Below are positions 34,098 through 46,336 of a DNA stretch of 64,000 nucleotides, in pieces. Where the stretch lies: positions 52,692,873-52,756,872 of the forward strand of contig NC_071399.1 in assembly GCF_022682495.2 (NCBI RefSeq), given 5' to 3'. The stretch is from Desmodus rotundus (Eukaryota > Chordata > Mammalia > Chiroptera > Phyllostomidae). Every line of letters begins with the position of its first letter. Position 1 is the first letter of the stretch. The translations under genes were made by a program, and so were the position numbers. The notes under the pieces were generated by a model. The model saw nothing but the letters and a program-made list of their open reading frames with translations. It searched no databases and had not been told where the DNA came from.

Positions 34098-36612
34098 GGA
34101 GACTTCTGGTCAAGATGGCAGCATAGGCACACATGACTTGCCTTTTCACACAATGTTAAAATTACAACTAAAATACAGAACAACCTCACTCAGAACTGTC
34201 AGTAGTCAAGTTGAATGGAAGTCTGACTACTATGGGATTAAAGAAACCATGTCCATCCAGACTGGAAAGAGGGGCACAGATGAGGAATGGGCTGGTCCAT
34301 CACCCACATGTGGTAGATAAAAATTCAAGAGTGATATCTCGGGAGCAAGGAGTCCTACCCCCATACCAGGCTCCCCCGGTCCAGGGTTCCAATGCCAGGA
34401 AGGTAAGTCCCCACAACTTCTGGCTGCAAAACCGGCAAGGGTTGAGTTGATGGCACAAATGGCTGGATCCCCAAGCAGTTTCGTTAAAGAACCAACACAG
34501 AGACTGACCTACTCAGACTCACTCCCTCTGAGCCCCAGAACCCGATAAGTACCCTGAAAGATACCAGTGGAATACGGGGAGAAATTGAGGTGCCTGTCAT
34601 CAAGGCGAGCAGAGGCCATTGTCTCTTTTCTAAAACCTCCCACCACAGAGCCAGCAAGCTGGTGCCATACCTGAGACTCCATCAACTTGGCTAACACTGT
34701 TTGATTGGCCTTGGAGATCCCCAGAGACTCCACCCACCCAATCTATAGGCCAATCCAAGCTGGTTTCCCTAAGAATTGCTGGTCTTATCTCATGCTTCAC
34801 TACTTCCTAAATCCTCTCAAATAAGCCACAGCTGACCTCAGTGAGCCCCAGGCCTGGCACTAGCAGCAGATAGCCTAGATTCACAGCTGGGCTTCACCCA
34901 AGAATCTTGAAGCCCAGCACAAGTAGCAGATATCTCAGATTGCTTTACACCTCATGCAGGGTAACCCCCGGTAGAACAGAGGTCGAGGATGACCTTGGCC
35001 TGCACCACCAGGGAAAGCCTATAGCCTGCAAACCCAGTGAACAATTATAGACCAATTCTGAACACCACCACCCTGCCTCTGCACAACTGATCCTCCACAG
35101 AGGGCGGAGGTGGGTGGTCAGTGGTCACAGCCAATACTTGCAGCTGACTGCCCTGGGTAAATCCCTCCCACTGATCTGCCAACAGCAATCAAGGCTCAAC
35201 GACAATAGGAGGGTGCACTCAGCCCACATGAAAGGCATACCTCAAGTACCCAGCTTGGATGATAGGGGAGGCTGTGCCACTGAACCAAACAGGATGCCTA
35301 CTACATTAGGCCACAATACCAAGACACAGAGTCAAAGCAGCTCCACCTAACACATAGAAAAAACACAGGGAGGCTGCCAAAAGGAGGAGACAAAGAAATA
35401 TGGCCCAAATGAAAGAACAGATCGAAAGTCCAGAAAAAGAGCTAAAGGAAATGGAGATAAGCAATAGATCAGATGTAGAGTTCAAAATATGGGTATAAGG
35501 ATGCTCAAGGAACTTAGTGTGGACCTCAGCAGCATAAAAAAGATCCAGTCAGAAACGAAGGATATACTAATTGAAATAAAGAACAATGTATAGGGAAACA
35601 ACAGTAAAGTGGATGAAGCTGAGAATCAAATCAATGATTTGGAACATAAGGAAACAAAAAACAATCAGAATAACAAGAAGAAAAAAGAATGCAAAAAAAG
35701 GAGGATAGTGTAAGCAGCCTCTGGGACTCCAAAAGGTCCAACATTCGTATCACAGGAGTGCCAGAAGGGGAAGAAGAGAAAGAGCAAGAAATTGGGGATC
35801 TATTTGAAAAAATAATGAAAGAAAACATCCCTAATGTGGTGAAGGAAATAGACATGCAAGTCCAGGAAGCACAGAGAGTCCCAAATGAGATGGATGCAAA
35901 GAAGCCCACTCCAAGACACATCATAATTAAAATGCCAAAGGTTAAAAGCAGTGAGAGACAAGCAGTTTGTTTTATCTACAGGGGAGTTACTGCAAGATTG
36001 TCAGCTAATTTCACAAAAGAAACTGCAGGCTAGAAGGGATTGGCAAGAAATATTCAAAGACATGAAAAGCAGGGACCTACAGCCAAGATGGCTCTACCCA
36101 GCAAAGCTCTCATTTAGAATCGAAGGACAGATAAAGAGCTTCCCAGACAAGAAAAATCTAAAGGACTTCATCATCACCAAACCATTACTATATAAAATGT
36201 TAAAGGGACTTATTTAAGAAAAAGAAGATCAAAACTCTGAAGAGTAAAAGGACAAAAAATACCTATCTATCAACAATTGCATCTAAAAAACAAATTAAGC
36301 AAACAAGAAGAACAGAGAGAGAACCAAAGATACAGAGAGCATTTTGATGGTTGCCAGAGGGGAGGGGTGTATGGGGGAATGGGTGAAGAGATTAGGGGAT
36401 TAAGAAATACAAACAGGTAGTTACAGAATAGCCATGGGGATGTAAAGTACAGTATAGGAAATGGAGTGGCCCAAGAACACATTACCAATGGACATGAACA
36501 ATGGTGGGGGTATTGCCTGAGGGAGCGAGGGGTGCTGGGTTGAGGGGGACAAAGGGAGAAGAATTAGGACAACTGTAATAGCATAATCAATAAAATATAA
36601 TTAAATAATAAT
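34098..36612 (+). mobile_element. HAL1-type ORF1-only L1 derivative, copy C (second lineage)
   Basis: A 2.5-kb element bounded by 15-bp target-site duplications. It starts GGAGACTTCTGGTCAAGATG and has a 1.3-kb leader unlike that of copies B, E and F but shared with copy D (GGCTGGTCC.CACCCAC, GCTGACTG.CCTGGGTAAATC). Then come ORF1 at 35400-36217, a 3' region with GGGAGGGG, and ACAACTGTAATAGCATAATC at 36569, AATAAAA and an AATAAT tail. ORF2 is absent. The bounded ends show that the ORF2-less form moved as a unit. Confidence 0.9.
35400..36217 (+). pseudogene. Broken HAL1 ORF1, copy C
   Basis: Starts MAQMKEQIESPEKELKEMEI. It keeps the canonical motif NIRITGVPEGEEEKEQEIG at about 35740-35790, TPRHIIIKMPK, and the C-terminal LQARRDWQEIFKDMKSRDLQ and LLYKMLKGLI. 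Frameshifts occur in the coiled coil and between the RRM and the C-terminal domain (two overlapping frames, 35689-36033 and 35951-36217). Confidence 0.85.
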
Positions 36613-36627
36613 AATAATACCAGAACA
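36613..36627 (+). repeat. Right target-site duplication of HAL1 copy C
   Basis: Pairs with 34083-34097. Confidence 0.85.
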
Positions 36628-36859
36628 AATCTCTGTGAACTTTGTGGCATTTTCACAGACCCACACTAAATTTTATTCCCACAAATCCAACACAATTTAT
36701 GAGTGAAAAAATGTGTATTTAAAGAGGAATGTTGCACTACAAATTTTGAGTCAAAGTCTGCTTCTTAAAAGCTGCTTAAAATCTAGAACTATAAACCAAA
36801 TTAGATAAGTTTTTCTAAGCACTATTTTAACAAACATCTTTATATAGTTTCTTTAAGCT

Positions 36860-38060
36860 TTTTAAAAAATTGTGCTAAAATACATGTAACACAAAATTTA
36901 CCATCTTAACCATTTTTAAGCATGTAGTTCAGTGATGTTAACTACACTTACACTGTTGTGCAACTATTCTCCAGAAATCTGGCATCTTGCAAAAGTGAAA
37001 TTCTCTATCCATCGAACAAAATCCCCTTTCTCTCTACTCCTAACCCCCCCGTAACTACTACTCCACTTGCTTTTTCTACGAGTTTAGTTACCTCATATTA
37101 GGGGAATCATACAGTATTTGTCTTTTTCTGGCTGGCTTATTTTATTAGCAAAATGTCCTCAAAGTTTATCCATGTTGTAACGTGTCAGAATTTCCTTCCT
37201 TATTATGGCTACATAATATTCCACTGTTTGTGCATGTGTATATATGTGTTTGTGTGTATACATATACATTTATATATCACATTTTGTTTATCTATTCACC
37301 CACTGATTGTCATTTCAAATGGTTCCACCATTTGGCCATAGGGAACAGTACTGCTACAAACATGGGTATACAAATATATTTTGAGACCCTACTTTCAGTT
37401 CGTTTGGGCATGTACCCAAAAATGGAATTACTGGATCACAATAATTCTATTTTCAACTTTTTGAGGAACCACCATACTGTTTTCCATAGTGGCTACATAC
37501 CATTACACTCTCACCATCAATGAACAAGGATTCTACCACATTGTCACCAACACTTGTCCTCTCTTGTCTTGTGGGTAACAGCCATTCTAATAGGTGTGAA
37601 ACAATACCCCATTATGATTTTGATTTGCATTTTCCTGAAGATTAGTGATGTTGAGTACCTATTCAAATACCAGTTGGCCATCTTTATGTATTCTTTGGGA
37701 AAATGTCTATTCAGTTCCTCTGCACATTTTTTAATCAAATTGTTTGGGAGTTTTCTATTGAATTGTATGAGTTCTTTATATACTTTGTGTACTAGTCTTT
37801 TAGCAGATACAGTAGGTTGCCTTTTCATTTCGTTGATTTCCTTTTTTGTGTAGAAGCTGTTTAGTTTGATATAGTCCTACTTATTTTTGCTTTTGTTGCC
37901 TTTGCTTTTGGTTTCAAATGCAAAAAATTATAGCCAAGGCCAATATCAAGGACCTTACCACCTGTTTTCTTTTAGGAGTTTTATGGTTTCAGATCTTACA
38001 TTCAAGCCTTTAATCCATTTTGAATTGATTCTTGTGCATATACTTTTTAAATAATTAATA
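36860..38060 (-). mobile_element. Old L1: ORF2 C-terminus and 3' end
   Basis: Plus-strand text such as TTCAAGCCTTTAATCCATTT, CCATTCTAATAGGTGTGAAA and TCATATTAGGGGAATCATAC is reverse-strand L1 ORF2/3' UTR. A minus-strand open piece (37828-37544) contains PNNLIKKCAEELNRHFPKEY, the equivalent of the conserved ORF2 segment [20 protein letters not shown]. No intact frame. Confidence 0.9.
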
Positions 38061-38079
38061 ATGACTGAAGTTTACTGAA

Positions 38080-38250
38080 TGTTTTCTGGATGTACCTTTA
38101 ATTCTTAAACTTTATGAGGTAGTTTTATCACTCTTTATGAGGCTGGGACTACCATTCAGTTTGAAGGAGTGAAGTGACTTGTCCAAAATCAAATAACTGG
38201 TAACAGGAAGAGCCAAAATTTCAACTCTAGTGCTTTTTCAAAATAAGACA
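38080..38250 (-). repeat. MIR SINE
   Basis: GAGTGAAGTGACTTGTCCAA, then AATCAAATAACTGGTAACAG and AGAGCCAAAATTTCAACTC: reverse strand of MIR. Confidence 0.75.
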
Positions 38251-38279
38251 TTAATTTGTAACTTATGGTGGAAGAAATT

Positions 38280-38480
38280 TACTGATGTCCTACTACGTGT
38301 CTTAGATGCTTAGATGTCTACGTGTACAGTGCTTTCCTACGCTGTACCTTATTGGTCACACAATGAACTAGACATTATTAGCCCATTTTACAAATGAGCA
38401 AAATAGGGCTGAGAGTTTAAGGGACTCAACTGTCAGAAGGGAAAGCGCATGAAACCTCAACTGCCATACAACCCAAGGCT
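38280..38480 (-). repeat. MIR SINE
   Basis: ACTACGTGTCTTAGATGC, AGACATTATTAGCCCATTTT and ACAAATGAGCAAAATAGGGC: reverse strand of MIR. Confidence 0.75.
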
Positions 38481-38669
38481 TCTGGGCCACAGAAGAAGTA
38501 ACTGATTTCATATCAGTCAGACCGAGACAAAATGTTCCAGACTGTGCATCTGTAAATGTATGATGGGGTCCAACTTCTAGAGCTCGCGCTGATGGCATCA
38601 CACAGCTGAACAGCTCTATACTGTGTACATCCACATGAGTTTTTCTGATTGCGTAGCTTATGAATGGGG

Positions 38670-39350
38670 AATAACCAACCCTGTAGCAAGTCAGATAGCC
38701 AGATGCAGCTGCTACTCTATGGGGAACGGTTCCAAGCGTGGGAAATGTGGCTCAGCCCCCACTCGGAAAAGCCAGTGGGGAGCGAGGTTGGCGGGCAGGA
38801 CCCACGTCCATGGATAGGTTCTCCCATGGGAAATCAGGCCTGCATTGTACCTAGACTGCTATGGGACTTGCTCTTGCTAAAACTCCCTCACCCTGAGGCA
38901 GCAAATGTTTACTGAGTATCTTTAACTTCCTAAAGTCTGTGCTAAACCACCCAAGTATGGAGTGTGAGCAGTTTCCCCCTTGAGCTGTAACATCCTTCTC
39001 TTTGAAGTAATTAGCAGTATTCTGTCCTTTGTTGTCCTTAAAAGGTAATCACCTGTGGTGAACCTGTGCATAGTAAATGAGGAAAATCCTAGATGTAATG
39101 TGCCCAGAAAAGCAATAAAAGCCTGTCCAGGCAGGGGTCGGCTCTCTCTCTTGGACTCTCTCTAGCCCTCTTGCCCTCTCTCACTTAGAGAGTGGCCATG
39201 CCATCCCTTTTTCTCCACAGGATTTCTGTAGTCCGTGTGTATTTGTATATTTCAGCCACAACACAGGATCCTGCGGGCTGGGATCCGCGTCATCTGCAGC
39301 TGCTACTCGACTGAGGTGGATCATACGATTGTCCAGGTTGTGGTGGGAAA
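38670..39350 (+). mobile_element. Probable solo endogenous-retrovirus LTR
   Basis: Starts close to TGTAGCAAGTCAGATAGCC and has a GC-rich U3. AGAAAAGCAATAAAAGCCTG (AATAAA, about 39111) is followed by a CT-rich R region (GGTCGGCTCTCTCTCTTGGA) and a U5-like end (TCAGCCACAACA... or slightly beyond). No internal retroviral genes adjoin it. Exact ends, target-site duplications and family are unresolved. Confidence 0.6.
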
Positions 39351-39434
39351 AGAAAATTAATTGCTTTTCCCCCTTTCTTAAACTCTAGAATCTGAAGTTT
39401 TTTCTCCTCAGGTGCCAGGGCTGTTTCCTCACAA

Positions 39435-40735
39435 AATCAGTGCATTCCATTCCAGTATCATAACTTCACCTTTTTTCTAATCAACTCCTCCAGGATTTTT
39501 CCCTACAGTTCCAAATATCTTGTAATTAGCCTTGTGATTCTTCTTTAACCTATGCATTATTGAGAAATGTGTTGTTTAGTTTACAAACATTTAAAGATTT
39601 TTCCAAATACCATTTTGTTATTTTTTCTATTTAAATTCCCTTGTGTTCAGAGAATACACTCGACATTATCCCAATCATTTTAAACACAGTAGGGAGAACA
39701 GTGCTTCCCTCCAAAGAAGTTCATGTCCTAATTCTCAGGACTGTGAATATGTTACCTTTTGTGGCCCTGAAGAATTAAGGTCCAGGTGGAATTAAGTTTG
39801 TTTATCAGTTGACTTTGAGATGGGGAGATTATCCTAGATTACCCAGGTGGGCCTGACATGGTCACCAGGGTCCTTTTAAGTGGAAGAGGGAGGCAAAAAG
39901 GAGAGAACCAATGAAATGAGGGTATGAGGAAAAACTCAGCCAGACATTGCTGCCACTGTGGGCAGCCTCTAGAAATTGGAAAAGGTAAGGAAACAAATTC
40001 TCTCCTAGAATCTCCAGAAGAAACATAGCCACATGAATACCTTTGTTTTAACCCAGTGAGACCCACTTTGAACTTCAGACCTCCAGAAATATAAGGCAAT
40101 ACAGTTATGCTATTTTAAGCCACTATGTGTTTGGTAATTTGTTATAGCAGCCAAAACTAAGACATCACATTTATTGTAACTTAATTATTACATAGAATAT
40201 ATGGTCTATTTGGGAAATAAACTTAAAAAGAATTTGTACTCTGTTATTGTTGGATTGAGTGCTTTGTAAATACCAATTAGATCCAGTTGCTTAAGTAATA
40301 TTCAAATCTTAAGATCCTTAAAGTCTTTCTGTCTATTGTTCTATCAGTTATTAGTAAAGTGGTGTTGAAATTTCCAAATATAACTGTAAATGTGGTCATA
40401 TCTTCACTCAGATCTATGAATTTTTTTCACATATTTTAAAGCTGTTATTAGCTGCATGCACATTTAGGATTTACAGGTCTTCATGATGAATTGACCACTT
40501 TGCCACAAATAATGTCCCTCTTTATCCCTAATAATAGTCCTTGTTCTGAAGTCTATTTTGTCTGATATTTACATAACAACTCTAGTTTTCTTTTGATTAA
40601 TATTTGCATGATATATCTTTTGCCATTCTTTTATATTTTAAAAATCTGTGTCTTTATTTTTAAAGTGGGTTTCTCATAGAGAGCACATAATTTTGTTGTG
40701 CTTATCTACTCAGTCTAGCAATTCATTCAAAAGAG
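39435..40735 (-). mobile_element. Old L1 ORF2 fragment, split by an LTR
   Basis: Parts 39435-39690 and 40170-40735 read as reverse-strand L1 ORF2 upstream sequence (CCTATGCATTATTGAGAAAT, TTTTGTCTGATATTTACATA, GAAATTTCCAAATATAACTG). HAL1 copy D starts where this fragment ends. Confidence 0.75.
39691..40169 (+). mobile_element. MaLR-like LTR inserted in old L1
   Basis: GACTGTGAATATGTTACCTT, TGAGATGGGGAGATTATCCT, GGGCAGCCTCTAGAAATTGG, TTTTAACCCAGTGAGACCCA and TTTTAAGCCACTATGTGTTT follow the order of a common mammalian ERVL/MaLR LTR. Subfamily uncertain. Confidence 0.75.
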
Positions 40736-40737
40736 AG

Positions 40738-42167
40738 TATTTTACTCCTGGTCAAAATGGAGACGTCGGTAAACTTGGCTCACCTCCTTGCACAACCACA
40801 TGAAAATTACAACTAAACTACAGAACAGCCATCACTCAAAACTGGCAGAAATAGAGCTGAATGAAGTCCAACAACTACAGAACCAAAGAAATCACATCCA
40901 TTCAGACTGGTAGGAGACATGGAGATATGGAGACCTGGAATGGGCTGGTCCCCCACCCACCTGTACTGGATAAAAATTCAGGAGGGATATCTTGGGAGCA
41001 AGGGGTCTCAGCCCCACACCAGGCCCCCCAACCCAGGGTTCTAGTACCAAGAATATAAGTCCCCACAACTTCTGGCTGTAAAAACTAACAGGGTTTGAAT
41101 TGGTGAAAGAAACTACTGGATTCCCAAACAGTTTCTCTTAATGGGTCCACACATGGACTTCCTCAGACTCCCACCCTCTGAGCTCCAGCACTAAGGTAGC
41201 AGCTTGAAAGGCATCAGTGGCATACAGGAAGTGAAGTGTCCAGCATCAGAGCAAGAACTGGGGGACAGATTTCCCCCAGAAAGAGCAGGCAGGTAGGGGC
41301 CAAATGTGGGACTCCATCAACCTGGCTCAAGTGGTTTGTTCCACCCTGGCGAATCTCTGAGGCTCTGTCCCACCAACCTACAGACCCAGCCAAGCTGTTA
41401 AAAGTGATTTTTCCGTATTTACGGCTAGCCTCAGCTCAGGTATCGCATCTTTCTAAATCCTCTCAAACAAACAATATCTAGCCTCAGCAAGAACCTAGAC
41501 CCCATACGTCTGGTAAAGCAGCCCCAGTCGAGCAAGAGCAGCAGCCAGCTTTGGATCATAGTCTGGCTTTGCCTGGGAACCTCCAAGCCCAGCACAAGTA
41601 CCAGTCACCTACAGACTGCTTTGTAGCTCAGGCAGGATAGCCTTGGGTGGAACAGAGGTAGGGAATGACCCTAGTCTGCACCACTAAGAAAACCCCAGAG
41701 CCTGCACACCCAGTGGAAAGCTACAGACCACATCAGAGCACGAACACCCTGCCCCTGCACAGCTGATCCTCTATGGAGGGTGGAGGGTGATGGACAGTGG
41801 TCACAGCCAGTCCTTGCAGCTGACTGGCCTGGGTAAATCCCTCCCATTGACCTCCCAACATCAATCAAGGCTCAACTACAAGAGGGTGTACTCAGTCCAC
41901 AGGAAGGATGCACCTCCAGTAGCTTCGGTGATAGGGGAGGTTGTGCCACTGGCTCCTATGAGACATGTACTACACTAGGCCACACTACCAACACAGGGAG
42001 ATGTAGCAACTCTACCTAACACATAGAAACGAACACAGGAAAGCTGCCAAAATGAGGAGACAAAGAAATATGTCCCAACTGAGAGAACAGAACAAAACCC
42101 CAGAAAATGAACTAAACCAAATGGAGACAAGCAATCTACTACATGCAGAGTTCAAAACATGCTTATA
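40738..42167 (+). mobile_element. HAL1 copy D, left half (second lineage)
   Basis: Starts ACTCCTGGTCAAAATGGAGA and carries the same type of 5' leader as copy C. ORF1 begins near 42071 (ATGTCCCAACTGAGAGAAC), with the short start of the coiled-coil region. It is cut at 42167 by an L1 insertion, whose target-site duplication is 42154-42167. Confidence 0.85.
42154..42167 (+). repeat. Left target-site duplication of the nested L1
   Basis: AAAACATGCTTATA, identical to 46323-46336. The original site TTC|AAAAC gives TTTT/GA on the cleaved strand, a good L1 endonuclease target. Confidence 0.95.
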
Positions 42168-45100
42168 ATGCTAAAGGGACTGCTTTAAGGAAAGGAAGGA
42201 AAAGAGAAAGAGAGAGGAACACAGGCAGGAAAAAATGGCAATGAATACCTATCAGTAATAACCTTAAACGTAAATGGATTAAATACTCCAATCAAAAGAC
42301 ATAGAATAGCTGAATGGATAAGAAAACATGACCCACACATATGCTGCCTACAAGTGACCCATCTCAGGACAAAAGACCTACACAGACTGAAAGTGAAGGC
42401 TGGAAACAAATTTTCCAAGCAAATGGACAGGAAAAAAAGCAGGGGTAGCAATACTCATATCAGACAAAATAGACTTCCAAAGAAGGGCCATAAAGAGAGA
42501 CCCAGAAGGTCACTTCATAATACTCAAAGGAAGAATCCACCAAGAAGACATATAAACATTGTAAATATATATGCACCCACCATAAGACACCCAAATACAT
42601 AAAGAAAATCTTGGAGGACTACAAGAAAAATATTGACAGCAACACAAATAAAGTAGGGGACTTTAACACCCCACTGTCAAAAATGGGCAGGTCTTCCAAA
42701 CAAAATATCAACAAGGATATTGTGTCACTTAACAATACCCTAGAGGAAATGGACTTCACTGATATATATATATAGTTTTTCATCCCAAAGAAGCAAAATA
42801 CACATTCTTTTCAAGTGTACGTGGAACATTTTCAAAGATAGACCACATGATAGGACACAAAGCAAGCCTCAACAAATTCAAGAAAATTGAAATCATATCA
42901 AGCATTTTCTCGGACCACAAGGGACTGAAACTAGAAACCAACCCCAAAGGAAAAAACCCAAAACACTCAAAATCATGGAGACTGAATAGCATGCTATTAA
43001 ACAATGAATGGGTCAAGAACGAGATTAGGGGAGAAATCAAAAACTTTCTGGAGACAAATGAAAATGAACTCACAACAACCCAAAACATATGGGACATAGC
43101 AAAGTAAGTCCTGAGAGGGAAGTTCATACCAATACAGGCCTACCTTAAAAAGATAGAAACATTTCAAACAAACAACCTAACCCTACGCCTATAAGAACTG
43201 GAGGAACAACAAAGACAGCCCAGAGCAAGCAGAAGGAAGGAAATAACCAAGATCAGAGCAGAGTTAAATGACATAGAGACTAAAAGCACAATTCTAAGGA
43301 TCAATGAATCCAGGAGCTGGTTCTTTGAAAAGATAAACAAAATCGACAAGCCTTTAAGTAGGCTCATCAAGAAGAAAAGAGAGAGGATCCAAATAAACAC
43401 AAGTAGAAATGAAAGAGGAGAGATTACAACTGATAATATAGAAATACAAAGGATTGTAAGAAATTACTACGAAGAACTGTATGCCAACAAATTTGAAAAC
43501 CTAGGTGAATGGACACATTTCTAGAAAAATATAATCTTCCAAAACTGAATGAAGAAGAAGCAGAAAACGTGAACACACCAATAACTGCAGATGAAATGGA
43601 AGCAGTCATCAAAAAACTCCCAACACACAAAAGCCCTGGACCAGATGGTTTCACAGGAGAATTCTACAAAGCATTTAAGGAAGAGCTAACCCCTATCCTT
43701 CATAGACTATTCGAAAAAATCCAAACTGATGGAAGACGCCCAAACTCTTTTTATGAAGCCAGCATCATCCTAATCCCCAAACCAGATAGAAACACAACAA
43801 AAAAAGAAAACTTCAGGCCAATATCGCTGATGAACATGGATGCTAAAATTCCTAACAAAATATTGGCAAATCGCATCCAGCAATACATTAAGAAGATCAT
43901 ACACCATGACCAAGTGGGATTCATCCCAGGGATGCAAGGATGGTACAATATTCGCAAATCAATAAACATAATACACCACATAAACAAAAGCAAAGACAAA
44001 AATCACATGATCATATCAATAGATGCGGGAAAAGCATTTGATAAGATACAGCACCCATTTCTGATAAAAACACTCAGCAAAGTGGGAATAGAGGGAGCAT
44101 TCCTCAACATCATAAAGGCCATATCTGAGAGACCTACAGCCAACATCATACTCAATGGACAGAAACTTAGAGCTTTCCCACTAAGATCAGGAGTAAGACA
44201 AGGATGTCCTTTCTCACCACTCCTATTCAACATAGTATTGGAAGTCCTAGCCACAGCAATCAGACAAGAACAAGAAATAAAAGGCATCCAAATTGGAAAG
44301 GAGGAAATGAAACTGTCACTGTTTGCAGATGACATGATAGTGTACATGGAAAATCCTATAGACTCCACCAAAAAACTACTCGACCTAATAAATGAATTTG
44401 GCAAAGCAGCTATATACAAAGTCAATACTCAGAAATCAAAGGCATTCCTGTACACCAACAACGAAACTGCAGAAACAGAAATCAGGAAAAAAATCCCATT
44501 TGATATAGCAACAATAAAAATAAAGTACCTAGGAAGAAACCTAACCAAGGAGGTAAAAGACCTGTACTCAGAAAACTACACAACATTGAAGAAAGAAATT
44601 AAGGAAGACAGAAACAAATGGAAGCATGTACCATGCTCATGGATTGGAAGAATTAACATCACCAAAATGGCCATACTCCCCAAAGCAATTTATAGATTCA
44701 ATGCAATCCCTATTAGAGAGTACCCATGACATATTTCACAGATATAAAACAAACATTTCAGAAATTTATATGGAACCATAAACAACCCCGAATAGCTGCA
44801 GCAATTTTGAGAAAGAAGAACAAAGCAGGAGGGATCACAATACCTGATATCAAACTGTATTACAAGGCCACTGTAATCACAACAGCCTGGTACTGGCATA
44901 AAAACAGGCACATAGACCAATGGAACAGAACAGAGAGCCCAGAAATAAACTCAAGTCTTTACGGTCAATTAATATTTGACAAAGGAGGCAGGAGCATAAA
45001 ATGGAGCAAAAACAGCCTCTTCAACAGATGGTGTTGGGAGATCTGGACAGCTACGTGCAAAAAAATTGAAACTCGATCACCAACTTACACCATACACAAA

Positions 45101-46322
45101 AATAAATTCAAGATGGATAAAAGACTTAAATATAAGTCGTAACACCATAAAAGTCCTAGAGGAAAACATTGGCAGGAAAATCTCAGACATTCCACACGGC
45201 AACATCCTCACAGACACATCCCCTAAAGCAAGGGGCATAAAGGAAATAATAAACAAATGGGACCTCATCAAAATAAAGACCTTCTGCATGGCGAAAGAAA
45301 ACAGCACCAAATTACAAAGAGAACCAACAGTATGGGAAACATATTTGCTAATGATACCTCAGACAAGGGCCTGATCTCCAAAATAGATAAAGAACTCACA
45401 GGACTCCACTCCAGGAAGACAAACAACCCAATTAAAAAATGGGCAAAGGACTTGAACAGACACTTCTCCAAGGAAGACATACAGAGGGCCCAGAGACATA
45501 TGAAAAGATGCTCAGCATCACTAGCCATCAGAGACATGCAAATTAAAACCACAATGAGTTACCATCTCACCCCAGTCAGAATGGCCAACATAAAGAAATC
45601 CACAAACAAATGTTGGAGAGGATGAGGAGAAAAGGGAACCCTAATGCACTGTTGGTAGGAATGCCAACTGGTGAGGCCACTGTGGAAAACAGTATGGAAT
45701 TTCCTCAGAAAACTAAAAATGGAACTGCCCTTTGACCCAGCAATTCCACTGCTGGGATTATACCCTAAGAACCCTGAAACACCAACCCAAAAGAACCTAT
45801 GCACCCCAATGTTCACAGCAGCACAATTTACAATAGCCAAGTACTGGAAGCAACCTAAGTGCCCATCAGCAAACGAGTGGATCCAAAAACTATGGTATAT
45901 TTACACAATGGAATTCTATGCAGCAGAGAGAAAGAAGGAGTTTATACCCTTTGCAGCAGCATGGATGGAACTGGAGAGCATTATGCTAAGTGAAATAAGC
46001 CAGACGGTGAGGGACAAATACCATATGATCTCACCTTTAACTGGAACAGAACATAATCAATAGAAGATAAAAGCAAACAAAATATAACCAGAGACATTGA
46101 AGTTAAGAACAATCTAACAATGGACAGGGGGGAGTGGGGAGGGGACAGTGAGGAGAGGGGATTACAGGAACTACTATAAAGGACACATGGACAGTTGGGG
46201 CAGGAGGGCGGAGATTGGGAAGGGAGGGGGGTTCGGCTGGGGTGGCGTGGAGGGATGGGGAGAGAGGGCACACAACTGTAATTGAATAACAATAAAATTA
46301 AAATTAAAGAAAAATTTTTTTT
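42168..46322 (+). mobile_element. 5'-truncated L1 inserted in HAL1 copy D
   Basis: A 4.15-kb insert. It starts in the last codons of ORF1 (ATGCTAAAGGGACTGCTTTA), continues through the inter-ORF spacer and all of ORF2 (42235-46063) to a G-rich 3' UTR with polypurine runs, ending ACAACTGTAATTGAATAACA, AATAAAA and an A-rich tail. Perfect 14-bp target-site duplications bound it. The insertion is younger than the HAL1 it interrupts. It is a possible record of the bat L1 that could have mobilised the HAL1s, but is not itself active. Confidence 0.95.
42235..46063 (+). pseudogene. L1 ORF2 (endonuclease / reverse transcriptase), full span but broken
   Basis: Starts ATGGCAATGAATACC and ends with ...LTGTEHNQ, about 3.83 kb, the length of an intact mammalian ORF2 (about 1275 codons). 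The order is: endonuclease (42235-42960, with stops), a linker, then a 406-codon open stretch (43509-44729) covering the reverse-transcriptase core. That core has [44 protein letters not shown] and the catalytic FADD of [15 protein letters not shown] (about 44325). The C-terminal part (44726-46063) is split into several frames. In the Cys-rich region a TGA falls where the second Cys of CWRGCGE is expected (about 45622). Several frameshifts make it a pseudogene. Confidence 0.95.
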
Positions 46323-46336
46323 AAAACATGCTTATA
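46323..46336 (+). repeat. Right target-site duplication of the nested L1
   Basis: Identical to 42154-42167. Confidence 0.95.

Noticed and set aside
43509..44729. 406-codon ORF as a host gene
   Set aside because: It is the reverse-transcriptase core of L1 ORF2 (FADD motif) inside a target-site-bounded L1 insertion.
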